A DNA stretch of 64,000 bases from an uncultured Kiritimatiellota bacterium (GTDB taxonomy: Bacteria > Verrucomicrobiota > Kiritimatiellia > RFP12 > UBA1067): positions 48,021 through 112,020 of the forward strand of contig CAKTYZ010000013.1 in NCBI GenBank assembly GCA_934635225.1, in the 5' to 3' direction. Positions within the stretch are counted from its first letter, which is position 1. Every line of letters starts with the position of its first letter. The notes below the pieces were generated by a model. It made no database searches. It was not told the DNA's origin and saw only the letters and a list, made by a program, of their open reading frames with translations. This document shows, piece after piece, positions 63,601 through 64,000 of this stretch. Made by a program: the position numbers and the translations under genes.

Positions 63601-63818
63601 GCCGAACCGGACATGCCGAGGTTCACCCAAGTGGCGGCGGAGTTGTCGTGCGCCGCATCTGCGCCGGAGTTGCGGATGCCGTCGTAGTTCCAAACCGCGC
63701 CCGCCGCGTAGTCGCCCACGTCAAATGCCTTGAAGTCGGGATTGTCCCAATACTTCACGCCGGCCTGACACATTGCGGCAACCGCCGCCGCGCCTATTGT
63801 CAGTAGTAGTCTTTTCAT
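60654..63818 (-). CDS. Secreted surface protein with three LamG-like repeats
   Basis: The protein is 1054 aa with a signal peptide (residues 1-19) and AAGGAG before the ATG at 63818. Three homologous units of about 340 residues can be seen, each beginning with a D-Y-x-x-A-x-x-x-Y/W-x-Y-D-G-I-x-N-A/S-G block (near residues 36, 367 and 720), then W-K-N-L-G, W-T-VQ-M/S-LVDA, FPG, GYGLG/GYDLG, LKSFRxYxxVLTPEE and N-R-x-V-D-x-x-R-F-FG. These fit LamG/concanavalin lectin folds. A short beta-rich domain (ETWDGTAW, ETLENGAW) follows each. A surface binding role is likely. The coding sequence of the third repeat is visibly lower in GC than that of the middle one. Confidence 0.75.
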   Translation of the reverse strand: MKRLLLTIGAAAVAAMCQAGVKYWDNPDFKAFDVGDYAAGAVWNYDGIRNSGADAAHDNSAATWVNLGMSGSANDLTKRSVGTGGDGFWASDGYVFNGGTRWYGGASVSVSGSWTVQMLVDASLSAQTCDDAPVASVMIDHFAFLLNKTNDRFYARLNNKSTFPQFSIASVPTDYATVILDNEALTATAFPGTTPPTSGDGFKTFASAIGSKSTTGYGLGSTSTDGQQFVGTLKSFRWYQRVLTPEELAWNRVVDEARFFGRTAPLPVTNAVVATSVAGLSGNEPPGTYAVDAEGHVFTAPRVARLNGAKYLCSGYTLETWDGTAWRAPVRVQSRFCEVSSDDLVRIVWQWKDATGLATYDIHDYVWADLKYFYDGIRNAGTNAPHSATATIWKNLGSEGSENDVFLQLLNAAGNGWSAVSDIAPVGERDPGEWTDTGFALRGDSRFRVVATGGQNGQISVGSDYSIQMLMDAKTADQKWDSAFPFSLSVYKFSFVISKAGEKLYFKSDASYDDSEKHSSITGTAFDYVTAIQDGTAATTAVFPGTKIPSDGDGFRQYASVSGHTERGYDLGGYGNANHDKLLTGEIKSFRIYDHSLTPAEIARNRAVDEFRFFGRATVTNVIVQSTLPYLQGDEPDSPYGVEGAYTFTAPATATAPNGVAYACDGYTVETWDGSAWSSSVSYESCSYTYTPGSSPTLVRLTWLWRATRGIRSATDYSFDDYSQAGLVWNYDGIYNAGVGKHDSSSTTWKNLGCGGDAYDLNSFQAATTGEWADDGYIFRGGPRLRRSGANVGPLKSFTVQSLVDADIADQTGSSSGAHYIFSVMWDYFSFGLRENDATAYKSALYWNAQSPTANSGKHKVLYFRNNSGHYDYATVIMDYDAKTGVLFPGVEVPASGTGFCRFDSVVSRNTSGYGVGNGGSGTEGLVGTLKSLRYYDRVLTQEEIVRNRNVDAVRYFGALGVTNVFVVAGGGTQTETGAYKVEGEWTFTATTTLNRRGEKVNVERYSVETLENGAWTNKQTYNGNSYIYTEGTSPATVRLTWLGAPIGTTISLK

Positions 63819-63925
63819 TTTCGTTCTCTCCTTAGTTCAGAAGTTGGATTGTTTCAGATGTGTTCACGAACGGGACACATGAAAAGTGGGGAATGGGAAA
63901 CAGTCGTGACAAAGCGCGACCCTCC

Positions 63926-63949
63926 CTGCGCGGCGCACACGCCGCGCAG
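63926..63949. repeat. Perfect 10-bp inverted repeat with 4-bp loop
   Basis: CTGCGCGGCG at 63926-63935 pairs exactly with CGCCGCGCAG at 63940-63949 around CACA. It lies about 110 bp upstream of the triple-LamG start. It could be a terminator stem of an unseen upstream gene or an operator; no T-run follows on either strand. Confidence 0.7.
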
Positions 63950-63981
63950 AACGGCCTACATTGCGTCCGTCACGCGCATAT

Positions 63982-63999
63982 GGGGGGGGGGGGGGGGGG
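63982..63999 (+). repeat. Homopolymeric G18 tract at the window edge
   Basis: Eighteen G in a row end the window, followed by one C. It lies about 165 bp upstream of the triple-LamG gene. It may be a real phase-variation tract or a sequencing or assembly artefact at a contig edge. Confidence 0.6.
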
Positions 64000-64000
64000 C

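Noticed and set aside
63982..63999. The terminal G18 as a functional G-quadruplex
   Set aside because: A G run at the very edge of the window is more likely a read or assembly artefact; there is no supporting structure around it.

Overview
The window is one high-GC stretch of a Gram-negative chromosome. LpxA, an LptF/G permease, a SurA-like chaperone, a LolA-like carrier and several lipoprotein signals show an outer membrane. Three things suggest a PVC-superphylum bacterium of the Kiritimatiellota/Lentisphaerota/Verrucomicrobiota type living on host or plant glycans: very large secreted LamG and beta-helix proteins, GH71-like, GH38-like, GH42-like and GH2-like enzymes without any SusC/SusD pair, and a eukaryotic-type hexokinase. 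The phylum is an inference and cannot be proven from this sequence alone. No tRNA, rRNA or CRISPR array was seen.

Layout. (1) 1-327 is the end of a membrane protein. (2) 660-12830 is a glycan-degradation locus: a secreted surface protein followed by a tight operon of a beta-helix protein, two GH71-like proteins (one fused to an FGE-like domain), a GH38-like alpha-mannosidase and a GHL10-like hydrolase. (3) 12831-18881 is a plastic island. It holds two lipoproteins (SHOCT and ankyrin), a broken AAA/DUF4143 gene, a RhuM-Fic protein, a VapBC pair, 37-bp direct repeats, and duplicated fragments of nearby genes. (4) 18882-33658 is a second glycan locus: again a surface protein first, then two propeller-like secreted proteins, a small beta-barrel, a secreted FAD oxidoreductase, a GH42-like protein and a 1596-residue LamG-GH2 protein. 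The two surface proteins that open the two loci share a C-terminal G-[LF]-A-[VI]-[VM]-I-R ending.

(5) 33841-39831 on the minus strand is a fully overlapping five-gene operon: ftsH, cdaA (c-di-AMP synthase), a 50-residue CdaR-like stub, ftsK and a rodZ-like gene. (6) 39972-59303 on the plus strand is core metabolism and housekeeping: pilT, an oligopeptide ABC ATPase, uxuA, a lolA-like gene, topA with an unusual C-terminus, a xerC/D recombinase, a UvrD/PcrA helicase, ettA, rsmA, hexokinase, a surA-like gene, tyrS with an altered HIGH motif, lptF/G, lpxA, murF and an oligopeptide permease. (7) 59505-63818 on the minus strand is a two-gene unit of a triple-LamG surface protein and a lipoprotein metallophosphoesterase.

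Possible integration: secreted glycosidases release sugars and uronates outside the cytoplasm, and UxuA and the hexokinase could process the products inside. Promoters are recognisable mainly by an extended -10 (TGnTATAAT). Three of them (ftsH, topA, uvrD-like) lie exactly 7 nt before the ATG, which predicts leaderless mRNAs. Convincing intrinsic terminators are nearly absent.
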